The notes below the pieces were generated by a model that searched no databases, was not told the DNA's origin, and saw only the letters and a list, made by a program, of their open reading frames with translations. DNA of 5,123 nucleotides, taken from positions 1 to 5,123 of the forward strand of contig JAFABT010000111.1 of the NCBI GenBank assembly GCA_023425905.1, given 5' to 3'. Positions within the stretch are counted from its first letter, which is position 1; the number at the start of each line of letters is the position of its first letter. Below, one piece after another: positions 1 to 5,080 of this stretch. A program made the position numbers and the translations under genes. The stretch is from Actinomycetes bacterium (GTDB lineage: Bacteria; Actinomycetota; Actinomycetes; Actinomycetales; Cellulomonadaceae).

Positions 1-1152
1 ATCAGGGTGCTCGTGGTCGACGACTCCGTCGTCGTCCGCCGGCTCGTCGCCGACGCCCTGTCCTCCGACCCCGCGATCGAGGTCGTCGCGGTCGCCGCGA
101 ACGGCAAGATCGGCGTCGACAAGGCGCGGGCGCTCGACCCCGACCTCGTGACGATGGACATCGAGATGCCCGTCATGGACGGGATCGAGGCCGTCTCGAC
201 GCTGCGACGCTCCGGCTGGACCAAGCCGATCATCATGTTCTCGACGCTCACCGAGCGTGGTGCGTCGGCGACGCTCGACGCGCTCGCCGCGGGCGCGACC
301 GACTACGTGACGAAGCCGTCGAACGTCGGCAGCGTCCAGCAGTCGCTCCAGTCAGTCGCCGAGCAGCTCCTCCCGCGCATCCGGTCGCTCGTGCCGCACC
401 GGGGCCACGACGCCCCCCCGCGCCCGAGGCCGACGGGGCCGACCTCGTCCTCGCCCGCCGCCCAGGGGCTCTCCGCCCGGGTGCAGGGCGCGTTCGCGGC
501 AGCGGGCCTGCACGGCGTGCGTTCCGCGATGCCGCACGGTCCCGTGCAGCTCCGTCCCCGCCCTGAGGCCGGCAGCCGCCACACCCGCGCCGTCATCGTC
601 GGCTCGTCGACCGGCGGTCCCGAGGCACTCTCGAAGCTCGTCCGCTCCCTCGACGAGCCGCTCCCCGTGCCCGTCGTCATCGTCCAGCACATGCCGCCGG
701 TGTTCACGACGCAGCTCGCGCTCCGGCTCGACCGCATGGGTCCGAGCACCGTCGTCGAGGCCGTCGCCGGCGTCGAGCTCGAGCCCGGCACGATCTACAT
801 CGCCCCGGGGGACCACCACCTCATGCTCCGACCGTCCGCCTCGGGCGCTCGTACCGCGATCGACCAGGGACCTCCCGTGAACTACTGCCGCCCCTCCGTC
901 GACGTGATGTTCCGCTCCGCGGTCGAGGTCTACAAGGGCGACCTCCTCGCCGTCATGCTCACCGGCATGGGCGCCGACGGGCGCTCGGGCACCGAGGACG
1001 TCGTCACGGCGGGCGGGGTCGTCCTCGCGCAGGACGAGGGCTCGTCCGTCGTGTGGGGCATGCCGGGCGCTGTCGCGTCCGCAGGCCTCGCGCACCGCGT
1101 GCTCCCGATCGACGAGATCGGCCCCGCGATCGTCCGTGAGGTCGCCGCATGA
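1..1152 (+). CDS. cheB: CheB, chemotaxis response regulator and protein-glutamate methylesterase/deamidase (5' partial)
   Basis: Removes methyl groups from glutamates of chemoreceptors (and deamidates glutamines), the negative arm of adaptation; phosphorylation of its receiver domain by CheA activates it. The frame is open from base 1 (I-R-V-L-V-V-D-D-S), so the true start lies a few codons upstream; the GTG at 7 would cut into the first beta strand. Numbering from that GTG: the receiver spans about 1-120, with acidic pair D5/D6, phospho-acceptor D51 in MDIEMPVMDG, and K103 in TKPS. A Pro/Arg/Ser-rich linker (about 130-192) follows, then the methylesterase domain with catalytic triad S201 (GSSTGG), H228 (VQHMPP) and D324 (TGMGADG). 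Length and order match full CheB, with a rather long linker. The stop overlaps the cheR start by 4 bp (ATGA), so the two antagonistic enzymes are probably made in a coupled ratio. Identification is secure. Confidence 0.97.
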   Translation: MRVLVVDDSVVVRRLVADALSSDPAIEVVAVAANGKIGVDKARALDPDLVTMDIEMPVMDGIEAVSTLRRSGWTKPIIMFSTLTERGASATLDALAAGATDYVTKPSNVGSVQQSLQSVAEQLLPRIRSLVPHRGHDAPPRPRPTGPTSSSPAAQGLSARVQGAFAAAGLHGVRSAMPHGPVQLRPRPEAGSRHTRAVIVGSSTGGPEALSKLVRSLDEPLPVPVVIVQHMPPVFTTQLALRLDRMGPSTVVEAVAGVELEPGTIYIAPGDHHLMLRPSASGARTAIDQGPPVNYCRPSVDVMFRSAVEVYKGDLLAVMLTGMGADGRSGTEDVVTAGGVVLAQDEGSSVVWGMPGAVASAGLAHRVLPIDEIGPAIVREVAA

Positions 1153-1967
1153 GGGCCGACACGTTCCGGTACGTCGCGGACCTCGTCCGGCTGCGGTCGG
1201 CGATCCAGCTCGAGGCAGGCAAGGAGTACCTCGTCGAGTCACGGCTCGGGCCGCTCGCCCGCCGCGTCGGCTCCGCCGACATCGACGCCCTGGTCGACGC
1301 CGTGCGCGCCGCACCCGACGGCCCGTGGGCCGACGCGGTCGTCGAGGCGCTCACGACCAACGAGACCTCGTGGTTCCGCGACGCCCAGCCCTTCGACGCC
1401 CTCATCGACATCGTCGTGCCGAGCCTCGTCGAGCAGCGCACGACGCGCGAGCCGCTGCGGTTCTGGTCCGCCGCGTGCTCGAGCGGCCAGGAGCCGTACT
1501 CGATCGCGATGACGATGGCCCAGAACGCCCCCCACGTCGAGCACCGCATCCTCGCGACCGACCTGTCGCGCGAGATGGTCGAGCGCACCCGCCTGGGCCA
1601 GTACACGCAGCTCGAGATGAACCGCGGCCTGCCCGTCACCCACCTGCTGTCCCACTTCACCCGACGCGGGGCCTCGTGGGAGATCAACGAGGAGATGCGC
1701 TCCCGGGTCGACGTCCGGCAGCACAACCTGCTCGACCAGCCGCCGTGGGGCGGCCCCTTCGACGTCGTGTTCCTGCGCAACGTCCTCATCTACTTCGACC
1801 TCGAGACCAAGCGGGACATCCTCCGCAAGGTCCAGAAGGTCCTCAGGCCCGGCGGCTTCCTGCTGCTGGGCGCCGCCGAGACCACCATCGGCATCGACGA
1901 CGCCTGGAGCCGGGTCCCGACCGGCCGAGGGTCCATCTACCAGGCAAGCGCACGGAGGGCAGCATGA
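1149..1967 (+). CDS. cheR: CheR, SAM-dependent chemoreceptor glutamate methyltransferase
   Basis: Transfers methyl groups from S-adenosylmethionine to glutamates of methyl-accepting chemotaxis proteins at the cytoplasmic face of the receptor array, opposing CheB. The protein has 272 residues, normal for CheR (about 250-290). A small helical N-terminal domain (about 1-65) precedes the family signature TNETSWFRD (70-78). The SAM-binding Rossmann core follows: SAACSSGQEPYS (107-118), ATDLS (136-140), the NRGLP segment (158-162), FDVVFLRNVLIYF (204-216) and LRPGGFLLLGAAE (232-244). The ATG at 1149 overlaps the cheB stop and has a GAGG at 1138-1141, 7 nt upstream. The 3' end overlaps the next start by 4 bp. 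No C-terminal TPR extension is present, so this is the plain single-module form. Nothing looks degenerate. Confidence 0.97.
   Translation: MRADTFRYVADLVRLRSAIQLEAGKEYLVESRLGPLARRVGSADIDALVDAVRAAPDGPWADAVVEALTTNETSWFRDAQPFDALIDIVVPSLVEQRTTREPLRFWSAACSSGQEPYSIAMTMAQNAPHVEHRILATDLSREMVERTRLGQYTQLEMNRGLPVTHLLSHFTRRGASWEINEEMRSRVDVRQHNLLDQPPWGGPFDVVFLRNVLIYFDLETKRDILRKVQKVLRPGGFLLLGAAETTIGIDDAWSRVPTGRGSIYQASARRAA
1954..1958 (+). promoter_or_regulatory. Ribosome binding site of the first cheY
   Basis: GGAGG lies inside the last codons of cheR, 5 nt before the ATG at 1964. It fixes the start of the receiver within a much longer open frame that continues upstream through cheR in another reading frame. 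Confidence 0.8.
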
Positions 1968-2347
1968 AGGCACTCGTCATCGACGACTCTCGGGTCATGC
2001 GCAAGATCATCGGGCGGATCCTCACCCCGCTCGGGTTCCAGGTGCTCGAGGCGGGCGACGGGCAGGAGGGTCTCGACGTGCTCGGGGACAACACCGACGT
2101 CACCCTCGCCTGCATCGACTGGAACATGCCTGTGATGAACGGCCTCGACTTCGTCAAGGCCGTGCGGAACGAGCGGGACCTCTCCGACGTCACTCTCATG
2201 ATGGTGACGACCGAGAGCGAGCAGGGTCAGATCGTCCGGGCACTCGCCGCGGGCGCGCACGAGTACGTCATCAAGCCATTCACGGCTGAGGCGATCGAAG
2301 AGAAGCTCCAGCTCCTCGGGCTGGTCAGCCGGGAGGAGATGGCATGA
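1964..2347 (+). CDS. cheY: CheY-type single-domain response regulator (first copy)
   Basis: Stand-alone receiver of 127 residues, the usual size of CheY. It accepts phosphate from CheA and, in the classical role, diffuses to the flagellar motor switch. Key residues are all present: acidic pair D7/D8, phospho-acceptor D52 within DWNMPVMNG (the same DWNMP core as enterobacterial CheY), switch threonine T82 in VTTES, aromatic switch Y101 and invariant K104 in KPF. No output domain follows. The start is set by an ATGA overlap with cheR and a GGAGG 5 nt upstream; the 3' end overlaps cheX by another ATGA. The retained T/Y switch pair fits a motor-binding CheY, but whether this or the second receiver drives the motor cannot be decided from sequence alone. 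Confidence 0.93.
   Translation: MKALVIDDSRVMRKIIGRILTPLGFQVLEAGDGQEGLDVLGDNTDVTLACIDWNMPVMNGLDFVKAVRNERDLSDVTLMMVTTESEQGQIVRALAAGAHEYVIKPFTAEAIEEKLQLLGLVSREEMA
2332..2336 (+). promoter_or_regulatory. Ribosome binding site of cheX
   Basis: GGAGG in the end of the preceding cheY, 7 nt before the ATG at 2344. Together with the ATGA overlap it supports that start codon. Confidence 0.75.
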
Positions 2348-2820
2348 GTCTGGACATCGACGTGGAGGCCTTCGCGGGGTCGGACCCGATCTTCGCGATC
2401 GCCGAGGAGGTGTTCACCGCGATGATCGACGGTGAGCCCGGCCACGTGCAGCACTGGGACGGCGACGACCCGACGATCCCCGACGCGGTCCACGCGTGGG
2501 TCGACGTGCGGGGCCCGTACTCGGGCCGCGTCGTCCTCACGGCGCCCCGTCCGACGGTCGACTCGCTCACCCGGGCGCTGCTCGGGATGGACGAGGACGA
2601 GGCCGTCGGGGAGGCTGACATGGTCGACGCGTTCGGCGAGGTCGCGAACGTCGTCGGCGGCAACATCAAGGCCCTCGTCCAGGACGAGTCGCTGCTGTCG
2701 CTGCCGGAGGTCGCGGTCGAGCACCCGGAGCCGGGTATCGACGGCCGGCTCTACTCGCTCGCGCTCGACTGGCGCACGCAGCCCATCATCGTCGGCCTCT
2801 GGGCCCTCCCGGACGCCTGA
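2344..2820 (+). CDS. cheX: CheX/CheC-family chemotaxis protein, probable CheY-P phosphatase
   Basis: Protein of 158 residues, about the length of CheX. The family dephosphorylates CheY-P using a Glu and an Asn placed on one helix as ExxN. Here the helix VDAFGEVANVVGGNIKAL (94-111) carries E99 and N102, closely matching the CheX pattern of a GE-x-x-N helix followed by a small-residue turn and NxK. A beta-rich stretch (about 50-66, WVDVRG...GRVVLTA) precedes it, as expected for the CheX fold, and the C-terminus ends in a strand with LDWRTQPIIVGLWAL. Acidic overall, cytoplasmic, with no signal or membrane segment. It sits between two receiver genes, and its start overlaps the upstream cheY stop, so those receivers are its likely substrates. 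Family membership is likely; phosphatase activity is inferred from the motif. It might instead be an adaptor that lost activity. Confidence 0.82.
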   Translation: MSLDIDVEAFAGSDPIFAIAEEVFTAMIDGEPGHVQHWDGDDPTIPDAVHAWVDVRGPYSGRVVLTAPRPTVDSLTRALLGMDEDEAVGEADMVDAFGEVANVVGGNIKALVQDESLLSLPEVAVEHPEPGIDGRLYSLALDWRTQPIIVGLWALPDA

Positions 2821-2835
2821 ACCGTCCCCAACGAG

Positions 2836-2842
2836 AAAGGAG
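2836..2842 (+). promoter_or_regulatory. Ribosome binding site of the second cheY
   Basis: AAAGGAG, the strongest Shine-Dalgarno site in the window, sits in the 28-nt gap after cheX, 6 nt before the ATG at 2849. It sets the start, although the same frame stays open far upstream through cheX. This gene can therefore be initiated independently rather than by coupling. Confidence 0.85.
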
Positions 2843-2848
2843 CGTGCG

Positions 2849-3211
2849 ATGCGAGTCATCGTCGCCGACGACAGCCGTGTCATGCGGCAGATCGTCATCC
2901 GGACCCTGCGGCAGGCGGGGTACGACTGGTGGGACATCGAGGAGGCGGGAGACGGCAAGGCCGCTCTCGACATGATCGTCGCGAACCCGCCCGCCCTCGT
3001 CCTCTCGGACTGGAACATGCCCGAGATGACGGGCATCGAGCTGCTCCGTGCGATGAACGAGCAGGGCATCGAGGTGCCGCTCGGCTTCGTCACGTCGGAG
3101 GGCTCGGCGGAGATGCGTGGTCAGGCGGAGGAGGCCGGCGCGCTGTTCCTCATCGCAAAGCCGTTCACCGCCGACGTGTTCCGCGACACGATCGACCCGT
3201 TCATCGGATGA
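2849..3211 (+). CDS. cheY: CheY-type single-domain response regulator (second copy)
   Basis: Second stand-alone receiver, 120 residues. Acidic pair D7/D8, phospho-acceptor D54 in DWNMPEMTG, switch threonine T82 in VTSEG and K104 in AKPF are intact, so it should be phosphorylated normally. It differs from the upstream receiver in having F100 rather than Tyr at the aromatic switch position and an extra WWDIE stretch (27-31) between helix 1 and strand 2. The two share the N-terminal VxxDDSRVMR pattern and DWNMP, so they look like diverged paralogues, not a recent duplication. Possible roles are a second motor regulator, a phosphate sink, or the dedicated partner of the neighbouring CheX-like proteins; sequence cannot separate these. 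It has its own strong ribosome binding site after a 28-nt gap and is followed 7 nt later by the next gene. Confidence 0.9.
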   Translation: MRVIVADDSRVMRQIVIRTLRQAGYDWWDIEEAGDGKAALDMIVANPPALVLSDWNMPEMTGIELLRAMNEQGIEVPLGFVTSEGSAEMRGQAEEAGALFLIAKPFTADVFRDTIDPFIG

Positions 3212-3222
3212 TGGACGGATGA
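3208..3222 (+). other. Four-codon minicistron bridging cheY and the next gene
   Basis: The bases ATGATGGACGGATGA encode Met-Met-Asp-Gly-stop. Its ATG overlaps the cheY stop as ATGA, and its stop overlaps the ATG at 3219 as a second ATGA. The downstream gene lacks a clear Shine-Dalgarno, so ribosomes may pass to it by reinitiation through this small frame. This could equally be chance; no conservation can be assessed here. Confidence 0.25.
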
Positions 3223-3704
3223 ACCCGACGCCCCTCCCTCAGCCGCTCGAGGTGCGAGAGCTCCTCGAGGGGCTCTTCGCACGCCCGGTGACGACGACGG
3301 TCGTCACGACCAAGGTCGACCCGCTCATGCACCCGGGGGCCGTCGTCGGGGTCTACACCGACGACACGCTCGCGCTCAAGGCGATCATGGCGTTCGACGT
3401 GCCGCTCGCCGCGTACGCGGGTGCCGCGATCGCGCTCATGGCGCCCGCGGTCGCGTCGAAGGCGGTCGAGTCGGGCCTGCTCTCACCGCAGCTGTTCGAC
3501 AACACCGCGGAGATCCTCAACGTGGCCGCGTCGCTGTTCAACGCCGACGGGGCCCCGCACCTGCGGCTCTACCAGACCTTCGCGCCGCGGGAGACGCTCC
3601 CGGGCGACGCCCAGCGGATGATGCGCGCCTTCGTGCGTCGCCTCGACGTCGAGGTCGAGATCTCGGGCTACGGCACGGGGCAGGCGTCGCTGCTCGCGAT
3701 CTGA
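3219..3704 (+). CDS. Uncharacterised chemotaxis-operon protein, possible divergent CheX/CheC-like domain
   Basis: I do not recognise this 161-residue protein by name. It begins MNPTPLPQP, then a helix (EVRELLEGLF, 11-20), beta-like segments (24-33 TTTVVTT; 40-46 GAVVGVY), an Ala-rich stretch (63-83) and the helix FDNTAEILNVAASLFN (93-108). That helix contains E98-I-L-N101, the ExxN spacing used by CheC/CheX phosphatases and within one residue number of E99/N102 in the cheX product two genes upstream. The C-terminus ends in a probable strand (VEVEISGYG). The Ala-rich part is not convincingly a membrane helix because Lys and Glu interrupt it. The ATG at 3219 was chosen because it follows the cheY stop by 7 nt and upstream residues in this frame are Arg/Ser-rich shadow sequence. 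It is the last operon gene before a strong hairpin. A role in CheY-P handling is inferred only. Confidence 0.85.
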   Translation: MNPTPLPQPLEVRELLEGLFARPVTTTVVTTKVDPLMHPGAVVGVYTDDTLALKAIMAFDVPLAAYAGAAIALMAPAVASKAVESGLLSPQLFDNTAEILNVAASLFNADGAPHLRLYQTFAPRETLPGDAQRMMRAFVRRLDVEVEISGYGTGQASLLAI

Positions 3705-3714
3705 GGCACGTCGA

Positions 3715-3750
3715 ACGCCCGCGTCGCGCCTCACGGCGTGACGCGGGCGT
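3715..3750. terminator. Strong hairpin between convergent genes, probable bidirectional terminator
   Basis: The left arm CGCCCGCGTCGCGCC (3716-3730) pairs with GGCGTGACGCGGGCG (3735-3749) around a 4-nt TCAC loop. Pairing is continuous apart from one G-U wobble in the plus-strand RNA, and an outer A-T pair (3715/3750) extends it to 16 bp. It starts 10 nt after the stop of the 161-aa gene and ends 12 nt before the stop codon of the converging peptidase gene, so it can serve both. No U-tract follows on either strand, as is common for GC-rich actinobacterial terminators. Confidence 0.75.
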
Positions 3751-3762
3751 CGTCGTCCCTGC

Positions 3763-4383
3763 TCAGTGCGTCGGGTGGTAGCCCCAGTGCCACGGCTCGC
3801 GCGGCACGTCCTCGACGAAGCCGAACTCGCCGGCGTTCTCCCGCATCCACGCCTGGGCCTTGGAGTCGAGCCGCAGGTCGAGGGCCATGCCCCAGCCGTG
3901 GTTCGACGTCCCGGGGGCAGCGGCGAGCCCACCCTTGGAGTAGAGGCCCTTGCGACGCACGAGGTCGACCTGCGTCTCGTAGGTCCGGTAGGAATCGGTG
4001 ATCCCGATCGTCACGCCGTCCTTCTTCGCAGCGGCGCGCAGGGCCTCGAAGGAGCGGGCGGCGGGGGCCCACAGCCGGTGGTCGGAGCCCTCGATCTTCG
4101 ACAGCACGTCGAGCGGCAGCTTGCCGTTGGGGTGCTGGAGGTACTCGAGGGGCACGTTCTTCGCGTTGACGAGGCTCTTGCCGGAGCCGACCTCGGCGGC
4201 GCGCGTCGTCTCCTTGGACGCGGCGCTCCTCTTCGAGCTGTCGAGCGCCGCGGCGAAGTCCATCGCCTGCGCGCTGATCCCGCCGGACGTGTCGGCCCGG
4301 ACGCCCTGCGGCGGGCCGGAGAGCGCGGAGATCCGCGACTCGATCTGGCCGATGCGTGCGGTCACGCTCGCGATGCCGTCCAC
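3763..4383 (-). CDS. M15 family (VanY-like) zinc D-Ala-D-Ala carboxypeptidase/endopeptidase, probably flagellum-associated
   Basis: Predicted peptidoglycan-peptide hydrolase of 206 residues. The M15 core occupies about 100-206: SYRTYETQ (131-138), the metal motif SNHGWGMALD (160-169, ligands H162 and D169) and EPWHWGY (196-202, catalytic E196, third ligand H199). All active-site residues are present. The N-terminus has no hydrophobic signal peptide. It forms an amphipathic helix, VDGIASVTARIGQIESRISAL (residues 1-21), then a flexible region with DFAAALDSS (42-50), a style I associate with wall hydrolases encoded in actinobacterial flagellar loci. The GTG at 4383 was chosen because coding character begins there and an AAGGA (4395-4399) lies upstream, though 11 nt away. 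An in-frame ATG at 4455 would add 24 Arg/Gly/Ala-rich residues that look non-coding. The gene converges on the chemotaxis operon and has a sigma-28-like motif upstream. The family is secure; the flagellar role is inferred. Confidence 0.9.
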   Translation of the reverse strand: MDGIASVTARIGQIESRISALSGPPQGVRADTSGGISAQAMDFAAALDSSKRSAASKETTRAAEVGSGKSLVNAKNVPLEYLQHPNGKLPLDVLSKIEGSDHRLWAPAARSFEALRAAAKKDGVTIGITDSYRTYETQVDLVRRKGLYSKGGLAAAPGTSNHGWGMALDLRLDSKAQAWMRENAGEFGFVEDVPREPWHWGYHPTH

Positions 4384-4394
4384 CGTGGTGCGGG

Positions 4395-4399
4395 TCCTT
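4395..4399 (-). promoter_or_regulatory. Weak ribosome binding site of the M15 peptidase
   Basis: AAGGA read on the minus strand, 11 nt before the GTG at 4383. The spacing is longer than ideal, so the start remains slightly uncertain; the next in-frame GTG (V7, VTARIG) would be still further away. Confidence 0.4.
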
Positions 4400-4458
4400 C
4401 CCTGCCGACCCGTCCCTGGGCGCGTCGCGGCGCGTCCTGCGCCAGCTCGTTCCACGCC

Positions 4459-4486
4459 TCATCGGCCGCGACACCGCCGTCGTGAG
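4459..4486 (-). promoter_or_regulatory. Sigma-28 (FliA)-like promoter for the M15 peptidase
   Basis: On the minus strand CTCA (4486-4483) is followed after 16 nt by GCCGATGA (4466-4459). The classical sigma-28 -10 element is GCCGATAA, a one-base difference, and I recall that CTCA with 15-17 nt spacing is reported as the actinobacterial FliA -35 element. The predicted transcription start near 4452 gives a leader of about 70 nt. This would place the peptidase in the late flagellar regulon. It is a motif match by eye in a short region, not proof. Confidence 0.45.
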
Positions 4487-4509
4487 GGGTTCGGGACCGC
4501 CGGAGCGGG

Positions 4510-4514
4510 GGAGG
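4510..4514 (+). promoter_or_regulatory. Ribosome binding site of the tyrosine phosphatase
   Basis: GGAGG, within a longer G-rich run, 8 nt before the ATG at 4523. It selects this ATG within a frame that is open far upstream. Confidence 0.8.
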
Positions 4515-4522
4515 ATGGCCCC

Positions 4523-5053
4523 ATGGCTGCGAACTCCCCCTTCCGTGTCATGACCGTCTGCACCGGCAACATCTGCCGCTCGCCCATGGCGGAGGTCGTC
4601 CTCCGCGACCGGCTGCGCGCCGCAGGCCTCGGGCCCGACGTCGTCGTCGTCGACTCGACGGGCGTCACCGACTACGAGGCTGGCAACCCCATGGACCCGC
4701 GAGCCGCGCGGGTCCTGCGGACCGCCGGCTACGACGACGACGCGCTCGCGGGCCACGTCGCCCGGCACGCCCTGCGCGAGGACGTCGCCGCGGCGGACCT
4801 CGTGCTCGCGATGACGTCGGAGCACGCCCAGGCGCTACGTCACCTGCTCGGCGACCCGGCGGCGCCCGCGGTGCGGATGTACCGGTCCTTCGACCCGGCG
4901 GCGCCCGTGGTGACCGACCGCGACTCCGAGCACCTGCTCGATGTGGACGACCCCTGGTACGGCGGGCCGGAGAACTTCGAGCTGTGCCTGGACGAGATCG
5001 AGGCAGCGGCCGACGGCGTGGTCGAGCACGTCAGGTCGGCGCTCGCGGACTGA
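4523..5053 (+). CDS. Low-molecular-weight protein tyrosine phosphatase
   Basis: Cytoplasmic cysteine-dependent phosphatase of 176 residues, slightly longer than the typical 140-165. The phosphate-binding loop is at the N-terminus as in this family: CTGNICRS (13-20), with nucleophile C13, a second Cys C18 and R19. The general acid is D143 in the DDPWYGG segment (142-148) near the C-terminus, with the neighbouring aromatic. An STG motif (45-47) and AMTSEH (96-101) match the family core. Substrates could be tyrosine kinases of polysaccharide synthesis or other phosphotyrosine proteins; arsenate reductase is a related alternative, but the DP loop favours phosphatase. A 13-residue-spaced repeat DPAAPxV (111-117 and 124-130) lies between core and DP loop and may account for extra length. 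It is divergent from the peptidase gene, has no visible tie to chemotaxis, and probably marks the edge of the motility cluster. Confidence 0.95.
   Translation: MAANSPFRVMTVCTGNICRSPMAEVVLRDRLRAAGLGPDVVVVDSTGVTDYEAGNPMDPRAARVLRTAGYDDDALAGHVARHALREDVAAADLVLAMTSEHAQALRHLLGDPAAPAVRMYRSFDPAAPVVTDRDSEHLLDVDDPWYGGPENFELCLDEIEAAADGVVEHVRSALAD
4852..4907 (+). repeat. Short direct repeat inside the phosphatase gene
   Basis: CGACCCGGCGGCGCCCG occurs at 4852-4868 and again at 4891-4907, in the same codon phase and 39 bp apart. After one mismatch the match continues for GGTG. It encodes DPAAPAV and DPAAPVV, suggesting a small internal duplication or convergent Pro/Ala-rich loop sequence. Confidence 0.8.
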
Positions 5054-5070
5054 GCGCGGGGCTGGGACCG

Positions 5071-5075
5071 GGAGG
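5071..5075 (+). promoter_or_regulatory. Ribosome binding site of the downstream partial gene
   Basis: GGAGG 5 nt before the ATG at 5081, in the 27-nt gap after the phosphatase stop. It supports a real start there and co-transcription with the phosphatase. Confidence 0.7.
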
Positions 5076-5080
5076 TGCGG

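Larger units (their letters stand above)
4384..4522. other. Divergent intergenic region
   Basis: These 139 bases separate the start of the minus-strand peptidase from the plus-strand phosphatase and are the only sizeable non-coding stretch. They hold the sigma-28-like motif and ribosome binding site for the peptidase and the GGAGG of the phosphatase. I see no convincing housekeeping -35/-10 pair for the phosphatase, no tRNA and no repeat. Confidence 0.7.

Noticed and set aside
352..1314. Long minus-strand open frame opposite cheB
   Set aside because: Arg/Gly/Asp-rich composition typical of antisense frames in GC-rich genes; no motifs and no ribosome binding site.
1136..1963. Open plus-strand frame across cheR that continues into the first cheY
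   Set aside because: The translated part before 1964 is Arg/Pro/Ala-rich shadow sequence overlapping the clear CheR; only the region from 1964, with its own ribosome binding site, is a receiver.
2432..2848. Apparent N-terminal extension of the second receiver through cheX
   Set aside because: Ser/Arg/Thr-rich out-of-frame translation of cheX; the AAAGGAG and ATG at 2849 give a normal CheY length.
3281..3310. Repetitive ACGACGACGGTCGTCACGAC bases near the start of the 161-aa gene, possible operator
   Set aside because: It is explained by coding for a Thr/Val run (TTTVVTT) in a GC-rich codon set, and no transcription start is expected there.
4384..4455. ATG at 4455 as the peptidase start
   Set aside because: It would add 24 Arg/Gly/Ala-rich residues with no similarity to the family and would lie close to or at the predicted sigma-28 transcription start.
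3998..4522. Upstream extension of the phosphatase frame
   Set aside because: It runs antisense to the M15 peptidase and lacks motifs; the phosphate-binding loop lies at residue 13 from the ATG at 4523, as normal for the family.
3731..4825. Long minus-strand frame of about 364 codons overlapping the peptidase and phosphatase
   Set aside because: It crosses two well-supported genes in other frames and has low-complexity Arg-rich translation without motifs.
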